From Karstenula rhodostoma CBS 690.94 (taxonomy: Eukaryota > Ascomycota > Dothideomycetes > Pleosporales > Didymosphaeriaceae), in assembly GCA_010093485.1 (NCBI GenBank), contig MU001492.1, positions 212,228 through 276,227 on the forward strand: DNA of 64,000 bases, read 5' to 3'. A program made the position numbers and the translations under genes. Shown here one piece after another: positions 22,153-34,082 of this stretch. Each line of letters begins with the position of its first letter. Positions within the stretch are counted from its first letter, which is position 1. The notes under the pieces were generated by a model that was not told where the DNA came from, ran no database searches, and saw nothing but the letters and a program-made list of their open reading frames with translations.

Positions 22153-25100
22153 CATACTGGAAAGTAACGAGGCCTTCCGTGATTAGTGGCATACGGTTGA
22201 GGTAACAAGGTTGACCTTGAGATGACTTCAACAAAGCCAGTTCCACGCAGTTGTTCTACGTCGAGACATCTGTTATCACGAGGTTTGAGCACATGGTTAG
22301 ACAGTAACAACTGGTTTCCAAGGCCCAGTAAATCCCGATGCAAGAATCATGCATGCGAATAAACAACTACATGAAGCATCCACGCTCGCCGCCATTCCAC
22401 TCCAAGTTTCCTTTCCACACTGCCTTCAACACCCAATCACACCTCGGTAATGTCCCAACAATCAACGACACATGACCTGCTAATTCACGAATTCGTCATA
22501 TTCTAAACCTTCCAATACCTATCTTCCAACTCGCACACTCCTTCCGAACTCCTACTCCAAACCGTCCCTTCCCTCGCTCAACCCACGCCCCAATCCCAAA
22601 CTCCATCTACACTCGACTCCAAAACACCACATCACCTACGCACATCTAAAGTTCCCACATCGTCCACCCCCAGAACCAAGGACCCCACCACGCCCCACCC
22701 ACACATCTGCAACTAAGCCATCCACCAGTTCCCCCTCCACAACCCTCGATTCCCACCGCTAACCAAGACCTTCCGTGTCAAATGCGAGAATCGCTGACGT
22801 CAGATCTACTCCGCCACATACCCCAGCCCTCAAAAACAACTCAGACGTCCACAAACATCATCGCATCCCATACAGCCTGGAAAAAAGAAGGAACGTACGC
22901 CGCATCCCCACGCAAGACCCTAGAGCGCGGGTGCGGTAGGAAGACCCTGCGGCAGGGACGGCATGGCCTGACTTCGACGCCGGTCGGACTCCACTTCCTA
23001 CGCGCAGACGTGCCGGGATTGTAGTCTGTCGTTCTGCGACCTGGGCTGGGCTGACCTGGGTTCGCGGCTCACGCTCGCTCGCCTCGCCGCTCGGCCCGTT
23101 GCTGACGGGATGGATCGGGCCGCGTGCACGCAGGGTGTCCAAGGCGCGCGGTTGCGGGGTTGAACCTATTCGTGAGTGGGTGAGGTGTAAGATGGTGGTG
23201 AACCGGGCACCACGGTAGACCAGGGACTCCAAACAAAGGTACTGCGGGAGGGAGGCTGGAATTCATTTACATCCCTACGCATCCTGCCTACCTACCTACC
23301 CTTTTACACGCCTTCTCACCCACCCCACCCCATCTACTCAACGCTACAAAACTCATCTTCTCCATTTGTGCCCTCACCTCTACCTCACCAAGGCGAAAAA
23401 ATAACCCCGCCTTCCGCCCTGATTGGTCCCACGGCTGTAGACACATGTCGCCAATCACAGCGCAGCGCGGCTCCGACGCCAGAAGGGTAGGTCAGGGGCT
23501 CGGACGGAGTCCGGTGCGAGGGAGGGGGATGACTGCATATGTACGTACGTATGGACGGATGGACGGGTTGGGTTGGGTGTGAGATGGTCTTCTTTGCTTG
23601 GGTGCGTTCGGTGCTGGGACTAGCTGGGGGAGGTGCGGAATTTGTGATCTGCATTTAGAAGTAGAAGTGGATTTGGATTTGGATTTGTGACGCAGCGGGT
23701 GAAAGGAGCAGATCGACAGTCTAGGTAGATATGAAGGGCTCCGTCGTGGTAGGTAGACTAAGTCGGTACCGTGAAGTGCACACAACTAGCCTAGGACAAC
23801 CGGAACGTTCTATTCTATGTAGGTACATCTCCTCCTCCGCAGGCACGTGGGAACCACACCTCCGCTATCCTATTCCCCTCTCCGCTCCACTCCACCCAAC
23901 CCCGCCCAACGCACCGCCGGGGAAGTATGCGGAAGGGGAGCTGCGTAACCCACCCGCTTGCGTCCACGCTCCAGTCAGTCGAGCAACAGAGCGAGACCGA
24001 GCCTTATCGAGCGGCGATGCAGCCCAAGAAGCACCAGGGCCCTCGCACACACACGTGCGCGCTGCATAAGCCCGAAGGCTAGGCCAGGTGTCTCAACGGG
24101 CGTCCGGAGCACGCTCGGTGCGCCGGGATAGGCAAGTGGCGGAGTGCTGATCCTCGCGATTTGGAAACCCGCCGTGCCCCTGGTGTGCAGCGCGGCGGAA
24201 GAGGAAGTGGGGCGACGATCGCAGGCGGACGTTTTGGCAAAACCACGCCAGTGAAAGAAGGTGTGTGTGGTGGTTGGTGGAGCCGGCGTAGCGCTGGTGC
24301 GAAGGGGAATTTGAGAAACGTGGTGTGGAGGGTTTGAAGTAGCGCTGGCGTGAGGGGCCGTCCGCGGAGGAACGCATCGCACGCTTGAAACCTTGGGAAA
24401 GGCCTGTGAGGACGTTGGAAAACCACGCGCGTGAGGATCCAGCGTGGGATAGCTGGTAAACTGCGCGTCGCTGGCCTGCGCCTGCCAAAACCTTAATGTG
24501 ACGTGACGATTCGCGACAACTTCGTTCAGAACGATGCATGCGTAGAGGATGGGAGATCCAAGATTATCGTAAGGGGAGATGAATTATTGTCATAGAAATT
24601 AAAGATGCCGATCTAGAGGTTAAGTAGACTCGATGGAAAGAGGAGTCCAAAAAAAGGAACAAGGTAGTAAAGTAAAGTAGAAAGAAAGTAGAAAGATGTA
24701 ATCAGTAGAAAAATGGAAAGACTTTCTTTTCCATGGTCGTGCCCATGCCGCTGCTTCCCAGCTCAGCCAGCTTCCTCATGTGCAGCATCCCGTGAAGGCG
24801 TTAATGAAACAGTTGAAGAATGAAACAATTTGCCACGATGCCAGTATAGGAAAATTCGAGTCTAGATTCGGTCCAAGCGACAAGGAAATGTTGAATCGAT
24901 CGAGCAATGATGGTCGTACGCGTTCCCGCAAAAGAGAGAGGTCCGTGTCAACACCGAAGAGTCCTCCCCATGCCTCCTAGGCAGAAAGTAGGTTTGGTTT
25001 TTCGAGAGAAGGTTATGGTCGGATGCCAGACCACGGAACGGAGAGTTAAAGCGGCAGTACGTGCTAAAGGTATCAATGATTTTTCGTCTTGAGCGTAGGC

Positions 25101-25232
25101 CTCCCCAGCGTCGGCCTTCCCGACGCGGCAGACGGCGCCGCAGGCGCGACAGGTATATTTCTTCCTCAACCAAGCATCTCTTTTTCACGCGCCACGCGCC
25201 TCGCCTCGACAGCAAAGGGAAAGAAATGTGCT
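22153..25232. other. 3-kb gap with strong base-composition asymmetry
   Basis: From about 22380 to 22770 and again 23280-23400 the plus strand is C/A/T-rich and almost free of G. From about 24080 to 24480 it is GC-rich with recurring GTGAGG/GGAAAACCACGC words. Long open frames here (for example minus 24093-24539) have biased composition and no recognisable domain, so I do not call genes. The right end is the Ras 3' flank. Confidence 0.45.
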
Positions 25233-26041
25233 TTACATGACGGCGCAGCAGCAGCCCTTCTGCTCGGCGCCGCCGTCTTCCACGCCCATTTTGGATACGC
25301 CGTTCTGCTGGCCGCCTGACTGTGCGCCTGTGTACGAGGACATTTCCTTGTTGTATCTGCGGATCTCGCGTACAATGTCGTAGAAGGCATTGTCCACGTT
25401 GATGCGGCTCTTAGCTGAAGTCTCGATGAATTTGCAGCCGAATTGCCGTGCGAGGTTCTGGCCCTCTGCGGGAAATTAGCACGACGGAAGACATGTGACA
25501 TGACGGTGAGACATGACTCGGGCGGGTACGCACCTTGTGTTGACACCTGCCGCTCGCCGTCGAGATCGCACTTGTTGCCGACCACGATCATGGGGAAGTA
25601 GTCCTTGTCCTTGACCCGGAGAATCTGTTGCTGGAACGTCATGATCTCCTCGAACGACTGGCGGTCGGTTATCGAGTAGACAAGCAGGAAGCCCTCGCCG
25701 GTCCGCATGTACTGCTCGCGCATCGCCGAGTACTCCTCCTGGCCGGCTGTGTCGAGCACGTCGAGCAGCGCGACCTCGTCGTCGATGACACACTGCTTGC
25801 GGTACGAGTCTGGGCGGGTTAGCTACGGGGGGCAGGCGCAGGCGGACGGGGCAGGCGCGACTCACCCTCGATGGTCGGGTCATATTCGTCGACGAAGTGG
25901 GACTGGATGAGCTGGATGGTCAAGCACGACTTTCCCACGCCTCCGCCGCCGACTACCACCAGCTTGTACTCTCGGAGGAACTGCGCGGTCAGCGGGAGCA
26001 AGAGCGGGCGGGAGGGGAGCTGGGCGCACCTTGGATGCCAT
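25233..26041 (-). CDS. ras1: Ras small GTPase (Ras1 type)
   Basis: Plasma-membrane GTP switch controlling growth and morphogenesis, often through cAMP and MAPK pathways. Exons are 26030..26041, 25866..25980, 25534..25809 and 25233..25465, giving 211 aa. The introns are 49, 56 and 68 nt. The protein has a short MASKFLRE extension, P-loop GGGGVGKS (15-22), effector loop [13 protein letters not shown], switch [18 protein letters not shown] and ETSAK. The Gln61 equivalent is present and the P-loop position equivalent to human Gly12 is Gly, so this looks like a normal, non-activated allele. The tail ends KGCCCAVM: CaaX box CAVM (prenylation) with two upstream Cys that could be palmitoylated. A long CAGG microsatellite lies in its 5' flank. 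Confidence 0.97.
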
Positions 26042-26186
26042 TGTGTGCGGGTGGAGGGGCTGTCACTGGGCGGCGCAACGAGGGCGCTGTCTCGCAGGAG
26101 GTCCTGAAGGAGGCGGGCACGGAGGGTGCTGCGGCGATCCAAGGGAGGCAAGGCGAGACGTCGGGGGTGCGAGGGCCGGGGTGGAG

Positions 26187-26285
<99 letters not shown>

Positions 26286-27329
26286 CGCAGCAATTGGGGG
26301 GTCTCGTGGGGCGGCGGGCGGCGGCGGTGCTGGGAGTGAGGGTGGACGTATCTGTCGCAGCGACGGGTTTCTGGCTCTGGGGAGACGGGAGACGGGAGGT
26401 CAACTGCAGTGCTCGCTCCGCTCCGGCAGCAAAAACGACCGCCTGCTCGCTCCAGTGCACCCTGCGCTGCGGCTAGGCTCTAGGCTCTGATTCGGCCGTG
26501 GCAATAGCGCGGATGGCAGGCTGGCACCAGCTCCCACGAAAAGCCCGTGAACACTGAGCAGAGCCCGCCCGCTCCCCACGAATAGCGAGCCTGAGCACCC
26601 GCGCACCCAGCCCAGCGCGTCGAGAGCAGCAGACGCGTGCCTGGCGGTGCAGCGCGTCCCGGCCAGCGCGTAAAGCGGCGTCGCCAGCCCATGCGCTGCC
26701 CTCTCCATGGAGCAGCAGCAGCAGCCTTGACCAGAGGCCAGAGACCAGAGCAGCGCGGCAGCCAGCGAGCGCGCACCGTCTGCGCTGAGCCCCGGGCTGC
26801 CGAGGCGAACGCTTGCTCTACGCACTGTCGACCACGAGAACGTACATGCCAGCCCGCGCTCCCGGTGACATGTCGTCGCATTCACCCTGTCCCCGAACTT
26901 CGAACAAGGGCCAGGGGGCCAGGGGGCCAGCAGCCAGGGGCCAGGGGCCAGGCGCTGCAGGTCACCTGACGCGCCGGCCGATGCGGCTGCCAAAACCCAT
27001 CCTCGCGCACACACACGCGCCGCCGCTGCGCACATGCAGAACCGCCCCGATGCATCACGCTTTCCACCCAGCCGGCTCAAGCGAGTCGCTGCTCTTTACC
27101 CCGCGAAACGAGCAACGCTGGAGAAACACGCTGCACATCGCCACCGCGCCGCTGTCTTGCCTGGGGAATGGGCTGGGCGGTGCTGCATCGAGCACGTCCG
27201 CCGTCCGCTCGCATTTCTGCCCGTCATCTACTGCTGCCCCAACATCATCTATACACGTTTTACCTGCACGTCCCTCCTTCCATTTACATGCACACCGTGT
27301 CCGCCCAACACTTGCACCCCCACTCAGCC
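26042..27329. other. Ras 5' flank / MoaB-domain gene 3' flank
   Basis: GC-rich 1.3 kb with no supported gene. The long open frames across 26.06-26.46 kb on both strands are artefacts of a CAGG repeat. There are short G/C-rich tandem words near 26905-26955 (GGGGCCAG-type). Confidence 0.5.
26191..26285 (+). repeat. CAGG tetranucleotide microsatellite, about 24 copies
   Basis: An uninterrupted run of CAGG units, about 95 bases, ends in CAGCGCAG. In the Ras transcript orientation it reads CCTG. It starts about 150 bases upstream of the Ras ATG, so it is in the 5' leader or core promoter. It is long and perfect enough to be length-polymorphic. Confidence 0.95.
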
Positions 27330-28483
27330 TCACGCGACCTCCGTCTTCTGGGGGTCCGCCTCCTCTGGGTCGTCTTCCCCCTCGACCCTGACACGGTGCC
27401 CTTGAACCGCCTTCTCGACCTCCACCACAATCGACTCCATAAACTCGACATCACGGCCCACCAGCGTCACCGTGTTGTTCTCCTTGCCCCACCTCGGGTA
27501 GCTGCCCACTTTGACGCCCTTGGGTTCCGCCCGCGCCGCAAGCTGTGTAAGATATTCCGCCACGGCGCTCTCCGGGAGAGGCGTCGAGATCAATATCCGC
27601 AGCACCCCCTTGCCCTCCGGATCCGCGAGCCGGGGCAGCAAAGTAGGCTTGAGTCCATCCAGCATCTTCTCGAACAGTCTCGGCACGCCGGGCAGGATGT
27701 GCACGTTGCCGTTGATGCACGCCACCGGCACCCAAAGCGAATCATCAATGAAGATGACCTGCTCTTCATCTGGTATCGAATCGTTGTACGGCAGGATAAT
27801 CATGCGCTTCTTTGCGGTAAGTGCGGCCGAAGGCGTGTTCCAGTCGAAGTTGGGCTGCGAGGGATGCGGCTTGGAGAGACGCTTCATGCGCTCGAAAGCT
27901 GCATCGTGCTGTTTCAACGGTAGGTCGAACGCCTTCGCTATCGATTGGTACGTGATGTCGTCGTGTCTGAAATCCCGAGTCAGCTCAAATTAGACGCCCG
28001 AGTCAACACAGGACGTACGTAGGGCCAATGCCTCCCGAAGTGACCACAAAGTCATAGTTCTTGGACATGCGTCGAACCGCCTCCACGATCTCGCTTTCGT
28101 CGTCGGCTATGACTTCTATCCGTTTCAAGTTGATTCCGGCTGAGAAGCAAAACTTGGCAAGGTACGCCTGCAAGCAATTAACAGGTGCACGCCGTCTCCC
28201 GTTGACGCTCGTACCGAGTTCGTGTCTACCGTCTTCAACGCGTCAGCACATGTCCAACGCAGCCTATGCGAGCGCTTGTCCTGCGTACCTTGCCTCCCAA
28301 GACCTCGTCTCCAATGATGAGACACGCAGCCGTGTGAATCAAGCCCTTTGTCTGCGTGGACGACGTGGCGGCCATGATCGATGACGTATAGGGCGTTGCT
28401 TGCAGCGACGCGGCGGCGCGGTGAGCGTAGTTGGGAACTGGTCGCGAGAGGTGTCGAGCTATCTGGCTCAATCTGCTAAACAT
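27330..28483 (-). CDS. MoaB/Mog-domain (MoCF_biosynth) protein, CinA/FLAD1-N-like
   Basis: Exons 28289..28483, 28215..28232, 28019..28167 and 27330..27966 encode 332 aa; the second exon is only 18 nt. ATG at 28483 gives an Arg/Ser-rich N-terminus without acidic residues (MFSRLSQIARHLSR), plausible as a mitochondrial presequence. A second ATG at residue 37 could give a cytosolic form. The molybdopterin-binding fold motifs are GDEVLGGKTVDTNS, VTSGGIGPTHDD and LPGVPRLFEKML. There is no C-terminal PAPS-reductase domain, so it is not a full FLAD1-type FAD synthase. It is closest to stand-alone fungal proteins related to the CinA N-terminus and FLAD1 pyrophosphatase half. The exact substrate is unknown. 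Confidence 0.9.
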
Positions 28484-28752
28484 AGATGTCTAGCTTAAGG
28501 GGAAGTGTGCAGTGGTGGTGGTGAAGGCTTACTGTTGAGTAGCCAGTCGCATGGCAGGTGCAACTAAGGAAGTCGCGCCCCGCGTAGCGCATCTCGCAAC
28601 TGCCCCGCACCACCAATCCCACCCTGCGGAGCTTCGTGCTTTCCCGCTCAGCCCTACTACTTCACGGCTTACATTCGAAACCCTTACGCAGACTCTAGCC
28701 CAGGCATACCCGGGGAGCACGCGATCATGGCACGTTTCGAAGCGTCTCTAGA

Positions 28753-29362
28753 ATGTACCACGCTGAGCTAACGCCGAGCCAGTCCTCCGAGTCGAGGCTC
28801 TACACCTTCTCTACCGAGACGAAGCAGAAGCTTCGTAAATTCCGCTTGGGCACTTCGCGCGCCAAAGATCCCCAGGCCATTATCTGTACGCTAGCCCGAT
28901 CACCCCCACGCTGTCGCCGTTCTGGCTATGCCCGCCCGTGGTCGGCACGCTGTTCATACACGAGATGAGGCTGACGCCTGTGCGCGCCAGACGAGATTGA
29001 TAAGAAGACGCTCGAGATACGGCCGATAGATGGAGAGGTCTACACGAATGTACAGGAGCTCGCCGACGAGCTGCCAGACCATGCTCCGCGTTTTGTACTC
29101 CTCAGCTATCCGCTGACCCTCGTATGTCTTTCATCCCAACCGTCACCGTACATGTTCTCAAGTGTTCCAGGACTCGGGAAGACTATCAGTCCCCTATGTC
29201 ATGCTGTACTACCTCCCGATCACCTGCAACAGCGAGGTGAAGATGCTGTACGCGGGCGCAAAAGAGCTGATGCGCAACACGGCCGAGGTCAACAGGATAA
29301 TTGAGATCGACAGTGCCGACGACGTGGAAGAAATCGAAGAGAAATTGAAAGGCGATTCATAG
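28753..29362 (+). CDS. aim7: Glia maturation factor / Aim7 family (ADF-H) protein
   Basis: Actin regulator that binds Arp2/3 and promotes branch disassembly at cortical patches. Exons are 28753..28885, 28991..29121 and 29171..29362, giving 151 aa. ESRLYTFSTETKQKLRKFRLGTS, FVLLSYPLTL and GRLSVPYVMLYYLP are GMF signatures. NSEVKMLYAGAKELMRNTAE and VEEIEEKLKGDS complete the ADF-H fold. The N-terminal 11 residues before the conserved SESRLYTFS are unusual. The start chosen is the only in-frame ATG adjoining exon 1; an unrecognised 5' exon is possible. The gene is divergent from the MoaB-domain gene, with 269 bases between starts. Confidence 0.93.
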
Positions 29363-30791
29363 TGCGCTACCAAAAGCCAAACGCGCGGACATATTTCACA
29401 CAAAATGATAAGAGGAAAGGGGCATCGGCACGTGCTGCAGGCGCTGGTCTTCTGTTTGGCTGGACGGCAACCGAACCACCGCGCGGAAAGTAGATGCCAA
29501 GTGCTCTAGCGTCGGTATGGGGTCAAACATACGAGTACCCACCCTCAGGAAATTTACCCATCCCGAGCAAATATCATTATCAACAAAGCCTTCAATGTGC
29601 CGCCTTTTCAACACGCCATGTTCGGCCCTAACGGTTATTTTTACGTTTCAGCATTTCCGTTTCATCTCGTCTACTACCTCCACGCACAGCAACCGCGTTT
29701 CTCTTCTTCCGCGATATCTTGGTGTTTGCTGGACTATGATCGACGGCAAGCATTGCGCGCGATACGTTAGCCGATATCCGGGCTTTTTCCGACCTAAACA
29801 ATCGAACCAATCGACAATCCCTTCAAACAAGCGTGTTTGCGTTGCCTCACTCTCCGCGTCCAGTCGATATACCGACTCGCTGCTATACGCTTTGACGCGT
29901 GATATGCTCACCAGAGCGGTAATATAGCGACGGGTCTATGCCTGTATTGCTACTAACGCCGGCACACGTAATTTCGGAAGCAGGCCTCGAAACTCACCAC
30001 AGATAGCACAAGTACGTGTTCTGATCCAGTCCGATCAAAGTTTCGAGGGCCCACCACAGGCACCCAGGGCGGAGACATGTTGGGTGAAGACGACAAACAT
30101 GATCCATGAATCTTCACCCTGTGAGAGATGCTGTGGCCATTGAATGCGGCGTCGAGTGAAAACGAACGATAACAATACAAAACAGGCAAAGACAGCACTC
30201 CGTGCGGAAGTAGCAGTCACAATGTCTGATCAGACGACAAACAATGTTCATAATAGACTGTCGCACTTTCACTTCATATAACACAACTCGAAGCTCGTGG
30301 TTCTTGGGGTCCCGGAGGACGACACACGAAGACTAGGATGTCCACCCACGAAGATGCTTTGCGCGTCTGGCACAATCCAGCTCTATACGTATGATTATAA
30401 CATGTAACGTGTGAGTTGTATCTCCAGAGCAGCACTGCCAATCCTCATGTCCAACAAATGCTGTCTTGCAGATACATTCTCCAGTAACAGACGACAAGTA
30501 TCGTCAGTTGAAGCAAATCTTCTCGATATACCTCCGGAGCATTCTATTTGCTGGTCACGTTGCGTACCCATGAATCCTAGACTCCTCCGCAATAGCGTCC
30601 TTTCACAATGTAGCACTGAACTTCGCGGCTCACCATGCCCTCCTCCCATATAAAGCTCTGTATATACTTCCCTATGATAACCATCGCCTTCGACACAGGA
30701 GAAGACAACCCAACCTAGCACAGCACTTCGGACGTTTTCTCGAATTTACATCTCGCAACCCTTCCTTCATACACAGCACCGTTAGACTGCA
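29363..30791. other. Intergenic, no supported gene
   Basis: 1.4 kb between Aim7 and the HExxH gene. Only short frames without recognisable domains. Confidence 0.5.
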
Positions 30792-32681
30792 ATGGGTGGC
30801 TCTATTGGAAGCAGTGGAAACTTTTCCCGTGTGGGAGAATTTGTGAAAGATGTCGTGTACCACGCACAGAGGTACTCTGGCGCCACTCGAGCCGAGCGCA
30901 GGAAACAAACGTTCGAATACCGGCTGCGAAAACTGCGACTTCGAGAACGTCGGGAGCATAAATGGCAAGGCGGCCATGTAAGTGCTCTTCAAGCGCCCCA
31001 GGACACTGAACTTACCCAATATATTGCACAGCTGCAAGCCCCGACTCGACTACAAGACGCGGTCCTCTATGCTTGGTGGGGTGCAATCAACCTCAAGTGG
31101 AAGTTCGACGCGTTCCGAGAGGACATGGGTATGCGGGCCCTTCTCAAGGAGGAGCAAGCCAAAGGTGATATGCCCAACACTAGTTCAGGGTTATTCGTGC
31201 AGGAATTCCAGAACTCGCCGAACGCGTTGGACACACACATCCACCGTGTGTTCCGACCCTCAAACTTTCAGAACCCAATGCTGCAGCCGAGACTCCCTGA
31301 TGGACGCAGGCACCAGGCTTGGGTGAACATGCGCCCGGCGCTGATTTTGGCAACGAAGTTCTTGCTCGATCCCCAGTTTGGCGCCTTTTGGAACCATCTC
31401 ATGTATGGGACCCCCGTGACGGATGCCGCCACCAGGAGGAGCTACCTCGAGCACTCGGACCTTGAAAACGACCTCAAGACCGCACGTGCGGATTTTGAGG
31501 CCCTGCTTGGGAGTCTAGCTGACCGGGTGACTTTTTACTGGCGGCCTGAAAAGTCCGAAGGTAGCACGCTTGGCGCGATTTTCAGAATGTCTTTCTGGGA
31601 GGTCTTGGAGGAGTTCATCGACGTCTCACGATTCCAGCACCTCAAGAAGCCCGCCGAAGGTTACAACGGCTTCATTGGCCTGAGTAGTAAGTTTCTATAC
31701 AACCTCATGAGCGAGAATGCGGTTACTTACACGGACGTCGACGCAGACATACGCTTCCAGTTCCTACTTGCGGTGACTCTCACCCACGAGCTTGCGCACG
31801 CCATCTACGCATGGCGTGGCTTGCCGCACGTGGGTTGGGCCAATGGACTCACCGAGGTCTTCGCCTTCGATACGGACATCTCCAACGAGATCGGCTGGAG
31901 CTGGGAGAATCACACCTGGGACGGTGTGGTTCTGACCTGCACGCTTGACCACGACGCGATCGGCGATGTCGTTGCCCGGACCTGGGAGTCTGAGGTCTTC
32001 GGCGAGACGTACATGTACACGCCCACGCCGGAAGCTTGGTTGAAGAGTCTCTTCATGAAGGATTCATGGAAGGACATCATTCGGGTGATCAAGCAAGTTC
32101 CAAAACCGGTGGGTCGTCCCCATCTCTTCTTCGCGCAGCGGTGGATTGACAATCAGCGGGGGTTCGAGTATGTGGAGTACGTCGATGGCCATGCAGTTAG
32201 GCCTGAGCATCGCGTCTTGAACGACCGCGAAGGGCCCGTCAGGGGCGACGTCGATGGCTGGTTTAAGCGCGTGCGTAGGGACGATCTACGGAAGGCTGTC
32301 AGGACGCGTCTCTTCGTGACGGAGCGGCAACTCGGGCCTAGGTTTGAGATACTCGGGAAGGCAATTGCGGTTGCGCCTCTGGATGAGGAGATGTTGGAGG
32401 CTGAAGAAGAAAGCGATGGGGAAGCCGAAGGTGATGACGACGATGGAGATGCCGTGTACGAGAGCTCGGACGATGGCTTCGTGAACGGCGAAGATCCGCC
32501 CGAGGAGCACGACATGGAGTTTGACCTTTTGGCGCCCTCGAGCTATAGATCGCCGGGGCTTCCTCCGCCTTATCGCGAGCTCTGTCTTCCTCGAGGCGCT
32601 CCGCGATCGCCGGGCTTTCATCCGCCTAATCGATGTCTCCCGTCGTCTGGGGTTCTTCCTCCAGATCGTGGTCGTCGGTAG
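30792..32681 (+). CDS. Hypothetical HExxH (zincin-like) protein
   Basis: Open frame of 629 codons from ATG 30792. A GTAAGT...CACAG segment at 30978..31031 is exactly 54 nt and in phase, so the mature mRNA probably lacks it (611 aa). Centre: VTLTHELAHAIYAWRG, a HExxH zinc motif (His332, Glu333, His336 unspliced numbering), followed 30 residues later by NEIGWSWEN, whose Glu366 could be the third ligand. There is no signal peptide. The N-terminus is basic (RAERRKQTFEYRLRKLRLRERREHK). The C-terminus has an acidic stretch EEESDGEAEGDDDDGDAVYESSDD, then a Pro/Arg-rich tail with repeated S-P-G-L/F-x-P-P. The fold fits fungal uncharacterised zincins. Peptidase activity is inferred, not shown. Confidence 0.85.
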   Translation: MGGSIGSSGNFSRVGEFVKDVVYHAQRYSGATRAERRKQTFEYRLRKLRLRERREHKWQGGHVSALQAPQDTELTQYIAQLQAPTRLQDAVLYAWWGAINLKWKFDAFREDMGMRALLKEEQAKGDMPNTSSGLFVQEFQNSPNALDTHIHRVFRPSNFQNPMLQPRLPDGRRHQAWVNMRPALILATKFLLDPQFGAFWNHLMYGTPVTDAATRRSYLEHSDLENDLKTARADFEALLGSLADRVTFYWRPEKSEGSTLGAIFRMSFWEVLEEFIDVSRFQHLKKPAEGYNGFIGLSSKFLYNLMSENAVTYTDVDADIRFQFLLAVTLTHELAHAIYAWRGLPHVGWANGLTEVFAFDTDISNEIGWSWENHTWDGVVLTCTLDHDAIGDVVARTWESEVFGETYMYTPTPEAWLKSLFMKDSWKDIIRVIKQVPKPVGRPHLFFAQRWIDNQRGFEYVEYVDGHAVRPEHRVLNDREGPVRGDVDGWFKRVRRDDLRKAVRTRLFVTERQLGPRFEILGKAIAVAPLDEEMLEAEEESDGEAEGDDDDGDAVYESSDDGFVNGEDPPEEHDMEFDLLAPSSYRSPGLPPPYRELCLPRGAPRSPGFHPPNRCLPSSGVLPPDRGRR

Positions 32682-33004
32682 TGTGGTATTTCCATCTTGA
32701 CAGCGGGCGTGCTGTCGATTCCCCAATTTGGATCTTTTTGTACTTGACATTTGGAATGAAATTTTTGATGCATACTACCTCTGTGATTTGCTTTGTTACT
32801 ATGATTGTGATTTGTCACTGTGTCTTCGCGTCTGTGTGAATGAGAGTACGGGGTGCAAAGCGAATTATTATTAGACGGGGGCTTCCTATGTTGCGAGCTA
32901 TATACACAGGGAAAGAGAAAGTGCGGATTGTGTTGAGCTGTGTGGTTTGCGAGTTTGTGATGTTTGGTGAGATATGTATTATCCATCCACTAGCATCCGC
33001 AAGT

Positions 33005-33375
33005 GCACCTGGCTAAGTTACGAACGCTAGCACGCAGTCTTGCTTCTATATTATAATATAATCCTATAACACTTAGCTAGAATAGCTAGAGGGCAAGTAA
33101 ATAAAGTCTAATAAGGATAGTGTACCTATAAAGTAGTTGTATTCTACTAAAGGTACCTCTCTTAAGGGACCTTATAATTAATACAGGCCTTAGTATCTCT
33201 ACTTCTAGTATTACGTCTTCCTCTTATACATTCTACTAATACCGCTCTAGATAAACTAGGCTACAAACATTATTAAGGTAACTAAATAAACTAGGTAACT
33301 CCCTTAGCAACACCTCTAGAGGCTTAGTAGCTTCCCTAATAGATAAGGGTTATTTAAATAGAGGCTTGTAGACTG
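33005..33375. repeat. RIP-like TA-rich island
   Basis: Abrupt change to DNA dominated by TA, CTA/TAG and CTT/AAG words, with very few CA, TG or CG dinucleotides and no coding potential. This is the expected footprint of repeat-induced point mutation (CpA to TpA) on an old repeat. The element of origin is no longer recognisable. Confidence 0.7.
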
Positions 33376-34035
33376 CTCCTATCACTATTTCTCTTGATTC
33401 TTCGTCACACGAACGTTCGACACGAGCAGGTCCGCATCGACGCCCTGGAGAGCATGCAGTTGGTTCACCTGTACCCACACCAGCTCTCTAGAGCGCCACG
33501 CGCTCCGCGAGAGATGCAGCGGTGTCGCTTCCCTCGATGTGGCCCCTCAGCACCGCGCCCAAATAGCTGCATTACATCTAATGATCTCGACGTTCTTTCT
33601 TTTTCTATACTAAATTGGCACTGGAGCAGGTTTGCTGAACTTGAGATATTTTATAGTCATCGAGTTACTTTTCTGTAACTTTTTTCTAAATACGTTCGTT
33701 TTGGAGCTATTAGCTAGGGGATATACCTTTTCATGATCATTTGTACTCCACACACTTGATAACTTGATCTTTTCGTCATGATTTCCCTTTAGATAGTCAT
33801 TAAGATTCCCTTTTTGTGTGTTGATTTAAACCTTTTTCTCGTGGTGGGAGTGCTGTTGAAATTAGAAGGTAATACTATCTATCCGTGTTAAGACATGTGT
33901 CTACCAAAGTCTACTTACTTCCTCTATTATCAAATGTGATACTTCGCGAGCTTGGGCAAGCCTCGGCAAAACTCGATAAAGGAACTCGGTGGGGTGTCAC
34001 TTCCTCTATTAGTACATGAACGTTTGACTTCTGTG

Positions 34036-34082
34036 AAAAGTACATCAACAAAAGTACATCAACAAAAGTACATCAACAAAAG
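34036..34082 (+). repeat. 14-bp minisatellite, 3.3 copies
   Basis: Three perfect tandem copies of AAAAGTACATCAAC plus a partial fourth. Confidence 0.9.

Noticed and set aside
24079..24540. 148-codon Arg/Ser/Pro-rich minus-strand ORF
   Set aside because: Overlapping open frames in several phases and biased composition indicate GC-rich non-coding DNA.
25819..26490. Long open frames rich in AGRQ or CLPA repeats on both strands
   Set aside because: Produced by translating the CAGG microsatellite, whose tetranucleotide period leaves several frames open.
33394..33678. ORF with normal GC after the RIP-like island
   Set aside because: Reads slightly like ankyrin-type sequence in one minus frame, but no repeat is complete. 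Probably a relic too short to name.
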